From assembly GCA_900549995.1 (NCBI GenBank), contig URQQ01000014.1:15083-79082 (forward strand): DNA of 64,000 bases. The letters are read 5' to 3'. Positions 1 to 8,699 of this stretch are shown one piece after another. Both the position numbers and the translations under genes were made by a program. The notes under the pieces are model-generated. The model worked only from the letters and a program-made list of their open reading frames with translations. It had not been told where the DNA came from and searched no databases. Each line of letters starts with the position of its first letter. The first letter of the stretch is position 1. This stretch comes from an uncultured Lachnospiraceae bacterium (GTDB taxonomy: Bacteria; Bacillota; Clostridia; Lachnospirales; Lachnospiraceae).

Positions 1-1
1 A

Positions 2-1051
2 GACTTTGGAAAAGGATATATGTATACAGTAGAAGGATTTGATATCTACGGTACATGGGTAGCGGTCGGCGTTGTCAGCTCAATTATACTGACAATTGTG
101 AATTATCTTGGAATCAAACCAGCAGCATTTATGCAGACGGTATTTACATTTGTCATCGCAGCCATTGGTATTGTATTAATGATCGGTGCACTGAAAAGCG
201 GGCATATGAATAATGCAAAACCAATGTTTGAAGATGGAACAGCGGGGGTAATGTCAGTTGCCGTTATGACTCCGTTTATGTTAATGGGATTCGATGTAAT
301 TCCACAGGCAGCAGAAGAAATTGCGCTGCCATTTAAGAAAATTGGTAAGATCATCATTTTCTCAATCTTTATGGCAGTTCTCTGGTATTCACTGATTATT
401 CTTGCCGTTTCTGTAATTATGACAAGAGGTGAAATTGATCAGGCTGCACTTGTAACTGCAGATGCGATGAAGAAAGCATTTAATGACAGCCAGGTGATGG
501 CAAATGTGCTGATTGTCGGCGGTATGGCCGGAATCCTGTCAAGCTGGAACTCCTTCTTCATGGGAGGAAGCAGGGCAATCTATGCACTGGCAGAGGCAAA
601 ATGCCTTCCGAAGTTTTTGACGAAAATCCATCCGAAATATAAGACACCTACAAATGCAGTACTTCTGATCGGAGGAATCTCATGTATTGCACCGTTTTTC
701 GGGAAAGCAATGATGCAGTGGCTGACAAATGCAGGAGGTCTGGGTGCAGTTTTCGCCTATATGATGGTTTCGATCTCTTTTATTGTTCTGAAAAAGAAAG
801 AACCGGAGATGAAACGGCCGTATGAAATTAAAAAATGGAAATTTGTAGGCGGAATGGCAGTGATACTGAGTCTGTTTATGATTGTATTATACATGCCGGG
901 GATGCCTTCAGGGCTTGGTGTACCGGAGTGGGTAATCATAGGTTCCTGGGCGCTTCTTGGAGTAATCTTCTTTATCTATGCCAAGAAGAAATTCCCTGAT
1001 TTTGGACGTGCCCTGAATATTAAACTGGAAGAAGTTCCGGAAGAAAAGTAA
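2..1051 (+). CDS. APC-family amino acid permease, C-terminal part (cut by window start)
   Basis: The reading frame is open from the first complete codon (base 2), so the gene starts before the window; the ATG at 20 is internal. About 350 residues remain, with repeated hydrophobic helices, a conserved GFDVIPQAAEE stretch near residue 95 and a charged C-terminal tail. This is typical of APC-superfamily cation- or exchange-coupled amino acid permeases of the cytoplasmic membrane. The substrate cannot be told. The gene ends in front of a hairpin terminator at 1081-1114. Confidence 0.85.
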   Translation, partial: DFGKGYMYTVEGFDIYGTWVAVGVVSSIILTIVNYLGIKPAAFMQTVFTFVIAAIGIVLMIGALKSGHMNNAKPMFEDGTAGVMSVAVMTPFMLMGFDVIPQAAEEIALPFKKIGKIIIFSIFMAVLWYSLIILAVSVIMTRGEIDQAALVTADAMKKAFNDSQVMANVLIVGGMAGILSSWNSFFMGGSRAIYALAEAKCLPKFLTKIHPKYKTPTNAVLLIGGISCIAPFFGKAMMQWLTNAGGLGAVFAYMMVSISFIVLKKKEPEMKRPYEIKKWKFVGGMAVILSLFMIVLYMPGMPSGLGVPEWVIIGSWALLGVIFFIYAKKKFPDFGRALNIKLEEVPEEK

Positions 1052-1080
1052 CGAAGAGTCTATAGAGACTTACATATGGG

Positions 1081-1114
1081 AAAGGCGGAGTTGTTTTCGG
1101 GCAATTCCGTCTTT
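1081..1114 (+). terminator. Rho-independent terminator after the permease
   Basis: AAAGGCGGAGTTG (1081-1093) pairs with CAATTCCGTCTTT (1102-1114) around an 8-nt loop and ends in a short T run. It sits inside the longest open reading frame of the next gene, which argues that the deacetylase starts downstream of it. Confidence 0.7.
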
Positions 1115-1198
1115 TCGCTATTTGTACTGGCAGAAACCACATACTGTAAATTCCTGAGTCATATATATGTAAGGAACGAAAAAAGCAGGGGAATTATT

Positions 1199-1936
1199 TT
1201 GAAGAAAAAAAACATGCTGCTTCTATGTGGAATGCTGTATACATTTTGTCTTTGCTTTGCATTTGGAATATTGCCGGGAAGTGCGCTGAGAGTCAGCGGT
1301 GAGGAAAGTGCCAGGGCAAATGGATCTACGAAAGAACTGGAAAATGCACTTCAGTATGTGAATGCATCTGTGATAGAGGAAAAACCTAAAATTGCAATTA
1401 CATTCGATGACGGTCCAAGTGAGAGCTGCACTCCTGTGCTTCTTGACGGGCTGAAAGAGAGGAATGTAAAGGCAACTTTTTTTCTGATAGGGGAGAATGT
1501 GGAGAAGTCACCGGAGATTGTGAAAAGAATGAGTGAAGAAGGACATCTGATTGGAAACCATACGTATCATCATGTAGAAATCACAAAAATTCCAGACGAT
1601 CAGGCATACGAGGAAATTAAAACAACGAGTGATCTGATTATGTCGGTGACAGGAAAGCCGGTGGAGTATATGCGGCCTCCGTTTGGTTTATGGCAGAAAG
1701 AGCTGGAGGATAAATTAAATGTTCTGCCTGTCATGTGGAGTGTAGATCCGCTTGACTGGACAACGGAAAATGTAGACGAAATTGTGAATAAGGTAGTGAC
1801 GGAGGCAGAGGAAAATGATATTATTTTATTACATGACTGTTACAAGAGCTCTGTGGAAGCCGCATTTCGGATTATTGATACATTAAAGGAACAGGGATAT
1901 GAGTTTGTAACAGTGGATGAATTGATTTTGAATTAG
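1199..1936 (+). CDS. Polysaccharide deacetylase (NodB domain), secreted or membrane-anchored
   Basis: The protein removes N-acetyl (or other acyl) groups from a cell-surface glycan, most likely peptidoglycan. The NodB catalytic motifs occur in order: TFDDGP, HTYHH (metal-binding His), RPPFG, DPLDW and ILLHD. A basic start followed by a hydrophobic stretch (LLLCGMLYTFCLCFAFGIL) is a signal or anchor. I chose the TTG at 1199 because AGGGGA lies 6 nt upstream and the frame further upstream crosses a terminator; ATG 1214 is the alternative. It is followed 11 nt later by tcdA. The family call is firm, the exact substrate is inferred. Confidence 0.85.
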   Translation: MKKKNMLLLCGMLYTFCLCFAFGILPGSALRVSGEESARANGSTKELENALQYVNASVIEEKPKIAITFDDGPSESCTPVLLDGLKERNVKATFFLIGENVEKSPEIVKRMSEEGHLIGNHTYHHVEITKIPDDQAYEEIKTTSDLIMSVTGKPVEYMRPPFGLWQKELEDKLNVLPVMWSVDPLDWTTENVDEIVNKVVTEAEENDIILLHDCYKSSVEAAFRIIDTLKEQGYEFVTVDELILN

Positions 1937-1947
1937 GAGTTAAGAAG

Positions 1948-2679
1948 ATGCATGAATTTTCCAGAACGGAATTATTGATAGGCACAGAAGGAATTGCAAG
2001 GCTTAAAAGTGCTGCAGTGATGGTATTTGGCGTGGGCGGTGTCGGATCACACTGTATAGAGGCGCTGGCAAGAAGCGGTGTTGGAAAGCTGATTCTGATT
2101 GACAACGATACGGTTTCACTTACAAATATTAACCGTCAGTCGATTGCTTACCACAGTACAGTTGGACAATACAAGACAAAAGTGATGGAGGAGAGAATCC
2201 ACGATATCTGTCCTGAAACAGAGGTAGTCACTTATGAACAGTTTGTGCTGCCTGAGAATATAGAAACGTTGTTTGAACAGAAAACAGACTACATTGTGGA
2301 TGCAATTGACACAGTGACAGCAAAACTTGCAATTGCGTCCATCGCAGGAGAACGGGGAATTCCGTTGATCAGCAGTATGGGAACGGGGAATAAACTCTAT
2401 CCGGAACGGTTTCAGATTACAGATATTTATAAAACTTCCGTGTGTCCGCTCTGCAAAGTGATGAGAAAAGAACTGAAAGAGAGAGGGATTCGCAAGCTGA
2501 AGGTGTTATATTCCGATGAGATTCCTGTAAAAGTGAATATGAATATGACAGACGAACCGATGGGAAATAAACGGTCACTTCCAGGAAGCATTTCCTTCGT
2601 TCCTCCGGTTGCAGGCTTGATCATCGCAGGTGAGGTGATCCGTGAACTTTCAGGAATTGAAAGAGAAACAGAGGTGTAA
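1948..2679 (+). CDS. tcdA: tRNA threonylcarbamoyladenosine dehydratase (ThiF/E1-like)
   Basis: TcdA uses ATP to cyclise t6A37 of ANN-decoding tRNAs to ct6A. The protein (243 aa) has the nucleotide-binding GVGGVGS at residues 28-34, followed by the ENDxVxxxNxxRQ-type stretch (IDNDTVSLTNINRQ) of the E1-like superfamily, and a later CPLC pair. The length fits the CsdL/TcdA branch rather than MoeB or ThiF, and no sulfur-carrier gene lies nearby. The start is ATG with GGAGT upstream. It is 3 nt from rarA, so probably one transcript. Confidence 0.88.
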   Translation: MHEFSRTELLIGTEGIARLKSAAVMVFGVGGVGSHCIEALARSGVGKLILIDNDTVSLTNINRQSIAYHSTVGQYKTKVMEERIHDICPETEVVTYEQFVLPENIETLFEQKTDYIVDAIDTVTAKLAIASIAGERGIPLISSMGTGNKLYPERFQITDIYKTSVCPLCKVMRKELKERGIRKLKVLYSDEIPVKVNMNMTDEPMGNKRSLPGSISFVPPVAGLIIAGEVIRELSGIERETEV

Positions 2680-2682
2680 GAG

Positions 2683-3999
2683 ATGGATTTATTTGACTAT
2701 GTAAGGGAAAACACGATGGAAAAGGAGTCGCCGCTCGCTTCAAGGCTTCGTCCGGTGACGCTTGAGGAGGTCGTGGGACAACAGCATATCATCGGAAAGG
2801 ACAAGCTGCTTTACCGTGCCATCAAGGCGGACAAGATCAGCTCGATTATTTTTTATGGGCCTCCGGGAACAGGGAAAACTACGCTTGCCAAGGTGATCGC
2901 GAATACGACAAGTGCGGAATTTACACAGATCAATGCGACCGTTGCTGGCAAAAAAGATATGGAAGAAGTAGTAAAGAAGGCGAAAGAAACAAGGGGAATG
3001 TATCAGAAAAAGACGATTCTTTTTGTTGATGAGATTCACCGGTTTAATAAAGGACAGCAGGATTATCTCCTTCCTTTTGTGGAGGACGGAACGATTGTCC
3101 TCATAGGCGCGACGACAGAAAACCCATATTTTGAAGTAAACGGAGCTTTGATTTCAAGGTCTATTGTGTTTGAACTTCGTCCACTTTCAAAGGAAGATAT
3201 CAAAATATTGATTGACCGGGCAGTCTACGATGAGAGAAAAGGAATGGGGAATTACCATGCGGTGATCGATGAGGATGCGAAGGAATTTCTTGCAGATATT
3301 GCGGGAGGGGATGCAAGATCCGCGTTAAATGCCGTAGAGCTTGGGATATTGACAACCAGCCGGGGAGATGACGGCAAGATTCATCTGACACTTGATGTGG
3401 CAGAAGAGTGTATTCAGAAGCGTGTTGTGATGTACGATAAAAATGGAGATAACCACTATGATACGATCTCCGCTTTTATCAAAAGTATGAGAGGGTCAGA
3501 TCTGGATGCAGCAGTGTTCTATCTTGCGAAAATGTTGTATGCCGGGGAGGACATTAAGTTTATTGCCAGAAGGATTATGATATCCGCTGCAGAGGACGTG
3601 GGAAATGCGGATCCGATGGCATTGTCTGTTGCCGTCTCCGCTTCTCTGGCGGCAGAACGGATCGGAATGCCAGAGGCACAGATCATTTTGGCGCAGGCAG
3701 TCTCCTACGTGGCAAGTGCACCAAAGAGCAATTCAGCCGTGATGGCGATCGATAAGGCGATGAAGGCTGTGAAGCAGTATAAAACGACGGTGCCTGTGCA
3801 TCTTCAGGATGCCCACTATGGCGGGCATGAATCTCTGGGGCACGGAGTCGGATACAAATACGCACATGATTATCCAAACCATTATGTGGACCAGCAGTAT
3901 CTTCCGGATGAGATTCAGGGGATGCAGTTCTATGAGCCCGGAGAGATTGGATATGAGAAAGAAATCCGGGAATATTTCAGAAAAATTAAAGGAATCTAA
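2683..3999 (+). CDS. rarA: Replication-associated recombination protein A, AAA+ ATPase
   Basis: This is a RarA/MgsA (WRNIP1-family) clamp-loader-like ATPase acting at stalled replication forks. Walker A GPPGTGKT is at residues 59-66 and Walker B LFVDEIHR near 113-120; TTENP and the family C-terminal stretch with YKYAHDYPNHYV follow. The 438 aa length is normal. The start ATG has GAGGTG upstream. It is the last gene of the rightward group and ends at a strong bidirectional terminator. Confidence 0.92.
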   Translation: MDLFDYVRENTMEKESPLASRLRPVTLEEVVGQQHIIGKDKLLYRAIKADKISSIIFYGPPGTGKTTLAKVIANTTSAEFTQINATVAGKKDMEEVVKKAKETRGMYQKKTILFVDEIHRFNKGQQDYLLPFVEDGTIVLIGATTENPYFEVNGALISRSIVFELRPLSKEDIKILIDRAVYDERKGMGNYHAVIDEDAKEFLADIAGGDARSALNAVELGILTTSRGDDGKIHLTLDVAEECIQKRVVMYDKNGDNHYDTISAFIKSMRGSDLDAAVFYLAKMLYAGEDIKFIARRIMISAAEDVGNADPMALSVAVSASLAAERIGMPEAQIILAQAVSYVASAPKSNSAVMAIDKAMKAVKQYKTTVPVHLQDAHYGGHESLGHGVGYKYAHDYPNHYVDQQYLPDEIQGMQFYEPGEIGYEKEIREYFRKIKGI

Positions 4000-4040
4000 A
4001 AAGAAACAGGTGTACTTTTTCGTAGTACGCCTGTTTCTTT
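4000..4040. terminator. Bidirectional terminator between rarA and the DUF4364 gene
   Basis: A 16-bp stem, AAAGAAACAGGTGTAC (4000-4015) with GTACGCCTGTTTCTTT (4025-4040), has A/T runs on both sides. It serves the two convergent transcription units. Confidence 0.85.
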
Positions 4041-4043
4041 GGA

Positions 4044-4556
4044 TTACAGAAGCTGCTGCATAATAGAAGCGTAAACTTCCTGATTCTTTCGGTTCCAGTT
4101 ATTTGTGATCGTCTCGGCCTCCTGCTTTGTCGGAACTGTAAGTGTGAGGTCGATCAGACTGGTTTCATTTTCAATGACCTGGCAGCGCACTGAAAATTCA
4201 TGATTCATATTCAGATAATAGTCCGCTTTTACACTCACTTCATTTTTCAGTTCATAATGTTTTTCTTTTATGAATTCATCAATGTCTTCCTGGATCGCCT
4301 GGGAAATCTTATTCTTAAAAAACTGGATGGTCTCTTCACCTTCTTCGGTCAGATGATACAGTGTTCTGTTGTGAGACTGTTCTTCTCTTACAAGATTGGT
4401 TTCTACCATTTCAGAAATTGCCTGCTGGAGTGTGAAGTAATTCGTATACCCCTTGTCCAGGATAAATTCTGAGATCTGTCCGTTTGTCAGCGGAAAATCA
4501 ACTTTTTCCAGCATATACAATATGATTAGTTTATACAGTGTGAAAGTTTCGGTCAT
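4044..4556 (-). CDS. DUF4364 family protein, winged-helix-like
   Basis: The 170-residue protein begins MTETFTLYKLIILYML and carries a winged-helix-like N-terminal half (LTNGQISEFIL, TLQQAISEMVETNLV) followed by a mixed C-terminal domain. It matches the DUF4364 family of Clostridia, thought to be DNA-binding; its target is unknown. The start at 4556 is set by an AAAGGGGG ribosome site 8-9 nt upstream; the frame stays open further, but the extension (NVFSHPANKKG) has no site. It lies 16 nt after the radical SAM gene, as the end of a three-gene operon. Confidence 0.75.
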   Translation of the reverse strand: MTETFTLYKLIILYMLEKVDFPLTNGQISEFILDKGYTNYFTLQQAISEMVETNLVREEQSHNRTLYHLTEEGEETIQFFKNKISQAIQEDIDEFIKEKHYELKNEVSVKADYYLNMNHEFSVRCQVIENETSLIDLTLTVPTKQEAETITNNWNRKNQEVYASIMQQLL

Positions 4557-4572
4557 ATGCAGTACCCCCTTT

Positions 4573-5514
4573 TTATTGGCCGGATGGCTGAAAACATTTT
4601 CCCTGCCAGACATCCTGCTCTTTCATACGTTTCATAACGGTGTTAAGAACCAGACGCTTGTCGGCTGACCACATAGGTGCAATGAGAAGCTGCTTTGGCC
4701 CGTCTCCGGTCAGACGGTGGATTACGATATCTTCTCTCAGATGAGTGATGCATTGAAGAAGAAGATCGATATATTCCTCCATTTCAAATACTTTGAATGG
4801 AGATGTTTCATAAAACGCTGCGAGGTCACTTCCCTTTAATATATGCAGCAGCTGAAGCTTGATGCCCTGGATGTCCATCTGATTCAGATAAGAGATGGTT
4901 TCAAGCATTTCAGTTTCCGACTCCCCTGGAAGTCCCAGGATTGTATGGACAATCACTTCGATCCCAAGCTTACGCAGATTTGACACAGCCTCATCAAATA
5001 CAGAAAGCTCATATCCCCGGCGGATAAACGCGGCACTGTTCTCATGGATTGTCTGAAGTCCAAGTTCTATCCATACGGGTTTGTACTGGTTAAGCCTGGA
5101 GAGGAGATCTAAGATATCCGGCCCCAGACAGTCCGGCCTCGTGGCAATAGAGAGGATTTTGACTTCCGGAATAGAGATAGCGTCCATGAACAGTGTTTCG
5201 AGATAACTGACAGAAGCGTACGTATTAGTATATGCCTGGAAGTACGCAATATATGACTGACCGGTATGTTTTTTTTCAATCAGTGATTTTCCCTGCTGCA
5301 GCTGTTCTGAGACTGAAAGCCTGGATGAGGCGGTAAAATCGCCGGAACCGCCCACGCTGCAGAAGATACATCCGCGGTTTCCAAGTGTGCCGTCACGGTT
5401 GGGGCAGGTCATGCCTCCGTCAAGAGCAATTTTATATAGCTTCTCACCATAGGTTGATTTCAGATGATAGTCGAGCGAATGATATCTTTTGTCACCCCAG
5501 CGCATACAGCTCAT
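4573..5514 (-). CDS. Radical SAM protein of the YhcC/TIGR01212 type
   Basis: The 313-aa protein has the Cys pattern of this family: C37, C49 and C52 in MTCPNRDG...GCIFC, a CX11CX2C variant of the radical SAM cluster motif. Later GLPGE and LKLLHILKG-like stretches are also typical. It should bind a [4Fe-4S] cluster and S-adenosylmethionine in the cytoplasm; the reaction is unknown. The ATG lies 2 nt after the malic enzyme stop, so translation is probably coupled; an in-frame ATG nine bases on is possible. Confidence 0.82.
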   Translation of the reverse strand: MSCMRWGDKRYHSLDYHLKSTYGEKLYKIALDGGMTCPNRDGTLGNRGCIFCSVGGSGDFTASSRLSVSEQLQQGKSLIEKKHTGQSYIAYFQAYTNTYASVSYLETLFMDAISIPEVKILSIATRPDCLGPDILDLLSRLNQYKPVWIELGLQTIHENSAAFIRRGYELSVFDEAVSNLRKLGIEVIVHTILGLPGESETEMLETISYLNQMDIQGIKLQLLHILKGSDLAAFYETSPFKVFEMEEYIDLLLQCITHLREDIVIHRLTGDGPKQLLIAPMWSADKRLVLNTVMKRMKEQDVWQGKCFQPSGQ

Positions 5515-5516
5515 TT

Positions 5517-6665
5517 CTATATCAGTGCCTTGACAGCACTGCTGACTGCTTCTGCGACACGAGGATCAAATGCCTCTGGAAGAATATTATTTTCGTCCAG
5601 GTCTTCATCGGAAACAAGTCCGGCAATCGCATGTGCCGTAGCGAGTTTCATTTCTTCAGTGATCTGTGAAGCGCGCCCTTCCAGAGCACCTTTGAAAATG
5701 CCGGGGAATGCCACCACATTGTTCACCTGATTCGGGAAATCAGAACGTCCGGTTCCGACAATTCTGGCTCCGGCTTCTTTTGCAAGGTCCGGCATGATTT
5801 CTGGTACAGGATTTGCTAATGCAAAGAGAATGGCATCCTTATTCATGGAGGAAACCATTTCCGGTGTTACGATGCCGGGGGCGGATACACCAATAAAGAT
5901 GTCAGCGCCAGCCAAAGCGTCGGCGAGAGTTCCGGTTTTATGTTCAAGGTTTGTAACTTCTGCCATTTTTTTCTTCATCCAGTTTAAGTCAGGGGACTGG
6001 CTTGAGATAATACCATTGACGTCACACATGGTCACATGACGGAAACCGTAGGTCAGAAGAAGTTTTGTGATGGCAACACCTGCGGAGCCAGCACCGCTGA
6101 TTACAACGCGGCAGTCTTCTTTTACTTTGCCGGTGACTTTCAGGGAATTGATGATTCCTGCAAGAACAACAATCGCTGTTCCGTGTTGGTCATCGTGAAA
6201 TACCGGAATGTCGAGAATCTTTTTCAGACGTTCCTCGATCTCAAAACAGCGCGGTGCGGAGATATCCTCCAGGTTGATTCCGCCGAACGCAGGGGAAATA
6301 TTGACAATTGTCTGAATGATTTCTTCCGTGTCCTGGGTAGCAAGACAGATTGGAACTGCATTTACACCGCCGAATTCTTTGAAAAGTACGGCTTTGCCTT
6401 CCATAACAGGCATTGCGGCTTCAGCGCCGATGTTGCCAAGGCCCAGAACCGCGCTGCCGTCAGAGATTACGGCGATTGTGTTTGCTTTCATTGTATACTT
6501 ATATGCAGCTTCTTTATCTTTTGCAATGACTTTACATGGCTCAGCAACACCTGGGGTATATGCTACAGCGAGATCTTCACGGCTGTTGACATGTGCTTTT
6601 GAAGCAATTTCCAGTTTTCCCTGCCATTTTTCATGCATTTCTAATGCTTTTTCATTTGTTGTCAT
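5517..6665 (-). CDS. Malic enzyme (NAD(P)-dependent oxidative decarboxylase)
   Basis: It converts malate to pyruvate and CO2 with NAD(P) reduction. The short bacterial form (about 382 aa) is complete: VAYTPGVAEP near the N-terminus, FHDDQHGTA metal/substrate region, and a Rossmann GAGSAG dinucleotide site. I start at ATG 6665 because AAAGGTGAG lies 8 nt upstream; a GTG at 6677 would add four residues but sits within that site. It is the first gene of a leftward operon with the radical SAM and DUF4364 genes, and diverges from rho. Confidence 0.9.
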   Translation of the reverse strand: MTTNEKALEMHEKWQGKLEIASKAHVNSREDLAVAYTPGVAEPCKVIAKDKEAAYKYTMKANTIAVISDGSAVLGLGNIGAEAAMPVMEGKAVLFKEFGGVNAVPICLATQDTEEIIQTIVNISPAFGGINLEDISAPRCFEIEERLKKILDIPVFHDDQHGTAIVVLAGIINSLKVTGKVKEDCRVVISGAGSAGVAITKLLLTYGFRHVTMCDVNGIISSQSPDLNWMKKKMAEVTNLEHKTGTLADALAGADIFIGVSAPGIVTPEMVSSMNKDAILFALANPVPEIMPDLAKEAGARIVGTGRSDFPNQVNNVVAFPGIFKGALEGRASQITEEMKLATAHAIAGLVSDEDLDENNILPEAFDPRVAEAVSSAVKALI

Positions 6666-6773
6666 CTCATTACTCACCTTTTCTATTATTAAATTAGAAG
6701 GAAAAATTTCCTGCCGTAATCAATCATACCATTGTTAATGGGGCAAATCAACAGGACAGTTTCAAAAAAAGAC

Positions 6774-6802
6774 TTTCTATTTTTTAGGAAATGGTGTATA
6801 AT
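6774..6802 (+). promoter_or_regulatory. Probable promoter of rho
   Basis: A perfect TATAAT (6797-6802) lies 17 nt after a weak TTTCTA (6774-6779). The 79-nt leader that follows contains the palindrome ACTGGCCAGT (6821-6830), of unknown role. Confidence 0.55.
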
Positions 6803-6881
6803 GCGGATATAATTTCAGTGACTGGCCAGTTCAGGCCGGGTATTCCCATGGATTTAAAGTATATATGGAAAGGAAGAATAT

Positions 6882-8216
6882 ATGAGTGCAATGAGAGAAA
6901 AGTATGAGACTCTGTCTTTGGCAGCTTTAAAAAGTATTGCAAAGGCGAGGGGACTGAAAGGAGTATCTGCTATGAAAAAAGCGGATTTGATCGAAGCGAT
7001 GGTGGCAGAGGATGAAAAAGACAATGTCAAGGAAGTGAAAGCGGAGATAAAAAATGAGAAACAGGGAAGTATTGATATCGAACAGCTTGACAGTGGGGAT
7101 ACCGCGAACGGGATTTTAGAAGTACTTCCAGATGGTTACGGATTTATAAGATGTGCCAATTACCTGCCGGGTGAGAATGATGTGTATGTGTCCCCGTCAC
7201 AGATACGGAGATTTAATTTAAAAACGGGAGATATCATCGCCGGAAATACGAGGGTGAAGACACAGTCTGAGAAGTTCAGTGCGCTTTTGTACCTGACGAA
7301 AATCAATGGACTTTCACCGTCAGAAGCATCCAAGCGGTTTAATTTTGAAGATATGACTCCGATTTTTCCAAATGAGAGGCTGAGGCTTGAATGTCAGGGG
7401 AGCAGTACGGCAATGAGAATTGTAGATCTTCTTTCCCCGATCGGAAAGGGACAGAGGGGAATGATTGTGTCTCCGCCGAAAGCCGGTAAGACAACCCTGT
7501 TGAAAGAGGCCGCGCTTTCCGTAAGGAAAAATAATCCCGAAGTACATCTTCTGATACTGCTGATCGATGAGCGTCCGGAGGAAGTGACAGATATTAAAGA
7601 GACGATCGAAGGAGACAATGTAGAGGTAATATATTCTACATTTGATGAGCTCCCTGAGCATCATAAAAGGGTATCAGAGATGGTGATCGAGCGTGCGAAG
7701 CGTCTTGTGGAACATAAGAAGGATGTGATGATCCTGCTTGACAGTATCACAAGGCTTGCGAGGGCCTATAACCTTACAGTTCCGCCGAGCGGACGTACAT
7801 TATCAGGAGGTCTTGATCCGGCAGCCCTTCATATGCCGAAACGGTTCTTTGGTGCAGCCCGTAATATGAGAGAGGGCGGAAGTCTGACAATTTTAGCAAC
7901 ATCCCTTGTCGATACAGGAAGTAAAATGGATGATGTAATTTATGAAGAGTTCAAAGGTACGGGTAACATGGAACTTGTGCTTGACCGTAAGCTTTCAGAG
8001 AAGAGAGTGTTCCCGGCAATTGATATACCAAAATCCGGGACAAGAAGGGAAGATCTTCTGCTGACGAAAGAAGAGCAGGAAGCAGTCTATCTGATGCGCA
8101 GGTCATTAAATGGCATGAAGGCAGATGAGGCAGTGGATAACATACTGAATCTGTTTTCAAGGACAAAGAACAATGTGGAATTTGTCCAGATGGTAAAGAA
8201 AACAAAAATCTTGTAG
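6882..8216 (+). CDS. rho: Transcription termination factor Rho
   Basis: Rho is a hexameric RNA-dependent ATPase and translocase that ends transcription. The 444-aa protein shows a Rho_N helix domain (residues 8-45, LAALKSIAKARGLKG), an OB/cold-shock RNA-binding domain (LPDGYGFIRC), Walker A PPKAGKTTLL, Walker B LLILLIDERPEEV and the conserved GLDPAALHMPKRFFGAARN region. AAAGGAAG precedes the ATG. It stands ahead of rpmE, prmC and prfA, a gene order common in Firmicutes. Confidence 0.97.
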   Translation: MSAMREKYETLSLAALKSIAKARGLKGVSAMKKADLIEAMVAEDEKDNVKEVKAEIKNEKQGSIDIEQLDSGDTANGILEVLPDGYGFIRCANYLPGENDVYVSPSQIRRFNLKTGDIIAGNTRVKTQSEKFSALLYLTKINGLSPSEASKRFNFEDMTPIFPNERLRLECQGSSTAMRIVDLLSPIGKGQRGMIVSPPKAGKTTLLKEAALSVRKNNPEVHLLILLIDERPEEVTDIKETIEGDNVEVIYSTFDELPEHHKRVSEMVIERAKRLVEHKKDVMILLDSITRLARAYNLTVPPSGRTLSGGLDPAALHMPKRFFGAARNMREGGSLTILATSLVDTGSKMDDVIYEEFKGTGNMELVLDRKLSEKRVFPAIDIPKSGTRREDLLLTKEEQEAVYLMRRSLNGMKADEAVDNILNLFSRTKNNVEFVQMVKKTKIL

Positions 8217-8234
8217 AATAAATGCTAAAACAGC

Positions 8235-8263
8235 TTGCCAATCGCATAAATATGTGATACAAT
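8235..8263 (+). promoter_or_regulatory. Promoter of rpmE
   Basis: TTGCCA (8235-8240), a 17-nt spacer and TACAAT (8258-8263). It lies inside an inverted repeat, AAACAGCT (8228-8235) and AGCTGTTT (8269-8276). A start near 8270 is implied. Confidence 0.65.
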
Positions 8264-8269
8264 AACAAA

Positions 8270-8376
8270 GCTGTTTAAGAAGACAATTCGGTGAATGCAG
8301 TCGTCGACTGCAAGATTACCTTGCGATTGGCGTATTGCTTTCGCGTACTAATATGAAAAATAAAGAGGTGAAAATC
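8270..8376 (+). promoter_or_regulatory. Structured 5' leader of rpmE (candidate L31 leader)
   Basis: About 107 nt precede the start codon. They hold a hairpin built on TGCAGTCG and CGACTGCA (about 8297-8313). In addition TGCGATTGGC (8322-8331) is the exact complement of GCCAATCGCA (8237-8246), which lies in the promoter and would be transcribed only on read-through from rho. Ribosomal protein leaders that bind L31 are known in Firmicutes; whether this is one is inference. Confidence 0.4.
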
Positions 8377-8580
8377 ATGAAAAAAGGAATACATCCAGAA
8401 TATCATCAGGCAACTGTAACTTGTAACTGTGGAAACACATTTGTAACAGGTTCAACAAACGAAGATATCCACGTAGAAATCTGTTCAAAATGCCATCCAT
8501 TCTACACAGGACAGCAGAAAGCTGCTCAGGCTCGTGGCCGTGTTGATAAGTTCAACAAAAAATACGGAATTCAGGAATAA
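8377..8580 (+). CDS. rpmE: 50S ribosomal protein L31 (zinc-binding form)
   Basis: The 67-aa protein begins MKKGIHPEYHQATVTC. Four cysteines (TCNCGN and EICSKCHPF) form the zinc-ribbon site of the C+ type of L31, which is often displaced by a zinc-free paralogue under zinc limitation. The start is ATG 8377, 5 nt after AGAGGTG; the frame stays open further upstream from a TTG but runs through the leader RNA. It has its own promoter and terminator. Confidence 0.95.
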   Translation: MKKGIHPEYHQATVTCNCGNTFVTGSTNEDIHVEICSKCHPFYTGQQKAAQARGRVDKFNKKYGIQE

Positions 8581-8602
8581 GGGAAACAAAACATGCAGGT
8601 TG

Positions 8603-8636
8603 AGGGTTGAGGTTGTAAAATCTCAGCCCTTATTGT
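8603..8636 (+). terminator. Terminator after rpmE
   Basis: AGGGTTGAG (8603-8611) pairs with CTCAGCCCT (8622-8630), with one G-U pair, and is followed by a T-rich stretch. Confidence 0.55.
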
Positions 8637-8699
8637 TTATGAAACAGAAAAATTCAACGTATTGAGGAACGGCAGTTTTATTTATAGAAGGAGAAATGT

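Noticed and set aside
1076..1198. N-terminal extension of the deacetylase from ATG 1076
   Set aside because: It runs through a clear terminator hairpin and has no ribosome site; the TTG at 1199 has one.
6036..6602. 188-codon open frame on the plus strand inside malic enzyme
   Set aside because: Antisense shadow of a well-conserved gene, with no ribosome site and no recognisable domain.
6821..6830. Palindrome ACTGGCCAGT in the rho leader
   Set aside because: Only 10 bp, and no partner site seen; kept as a remark in the promoter entry.
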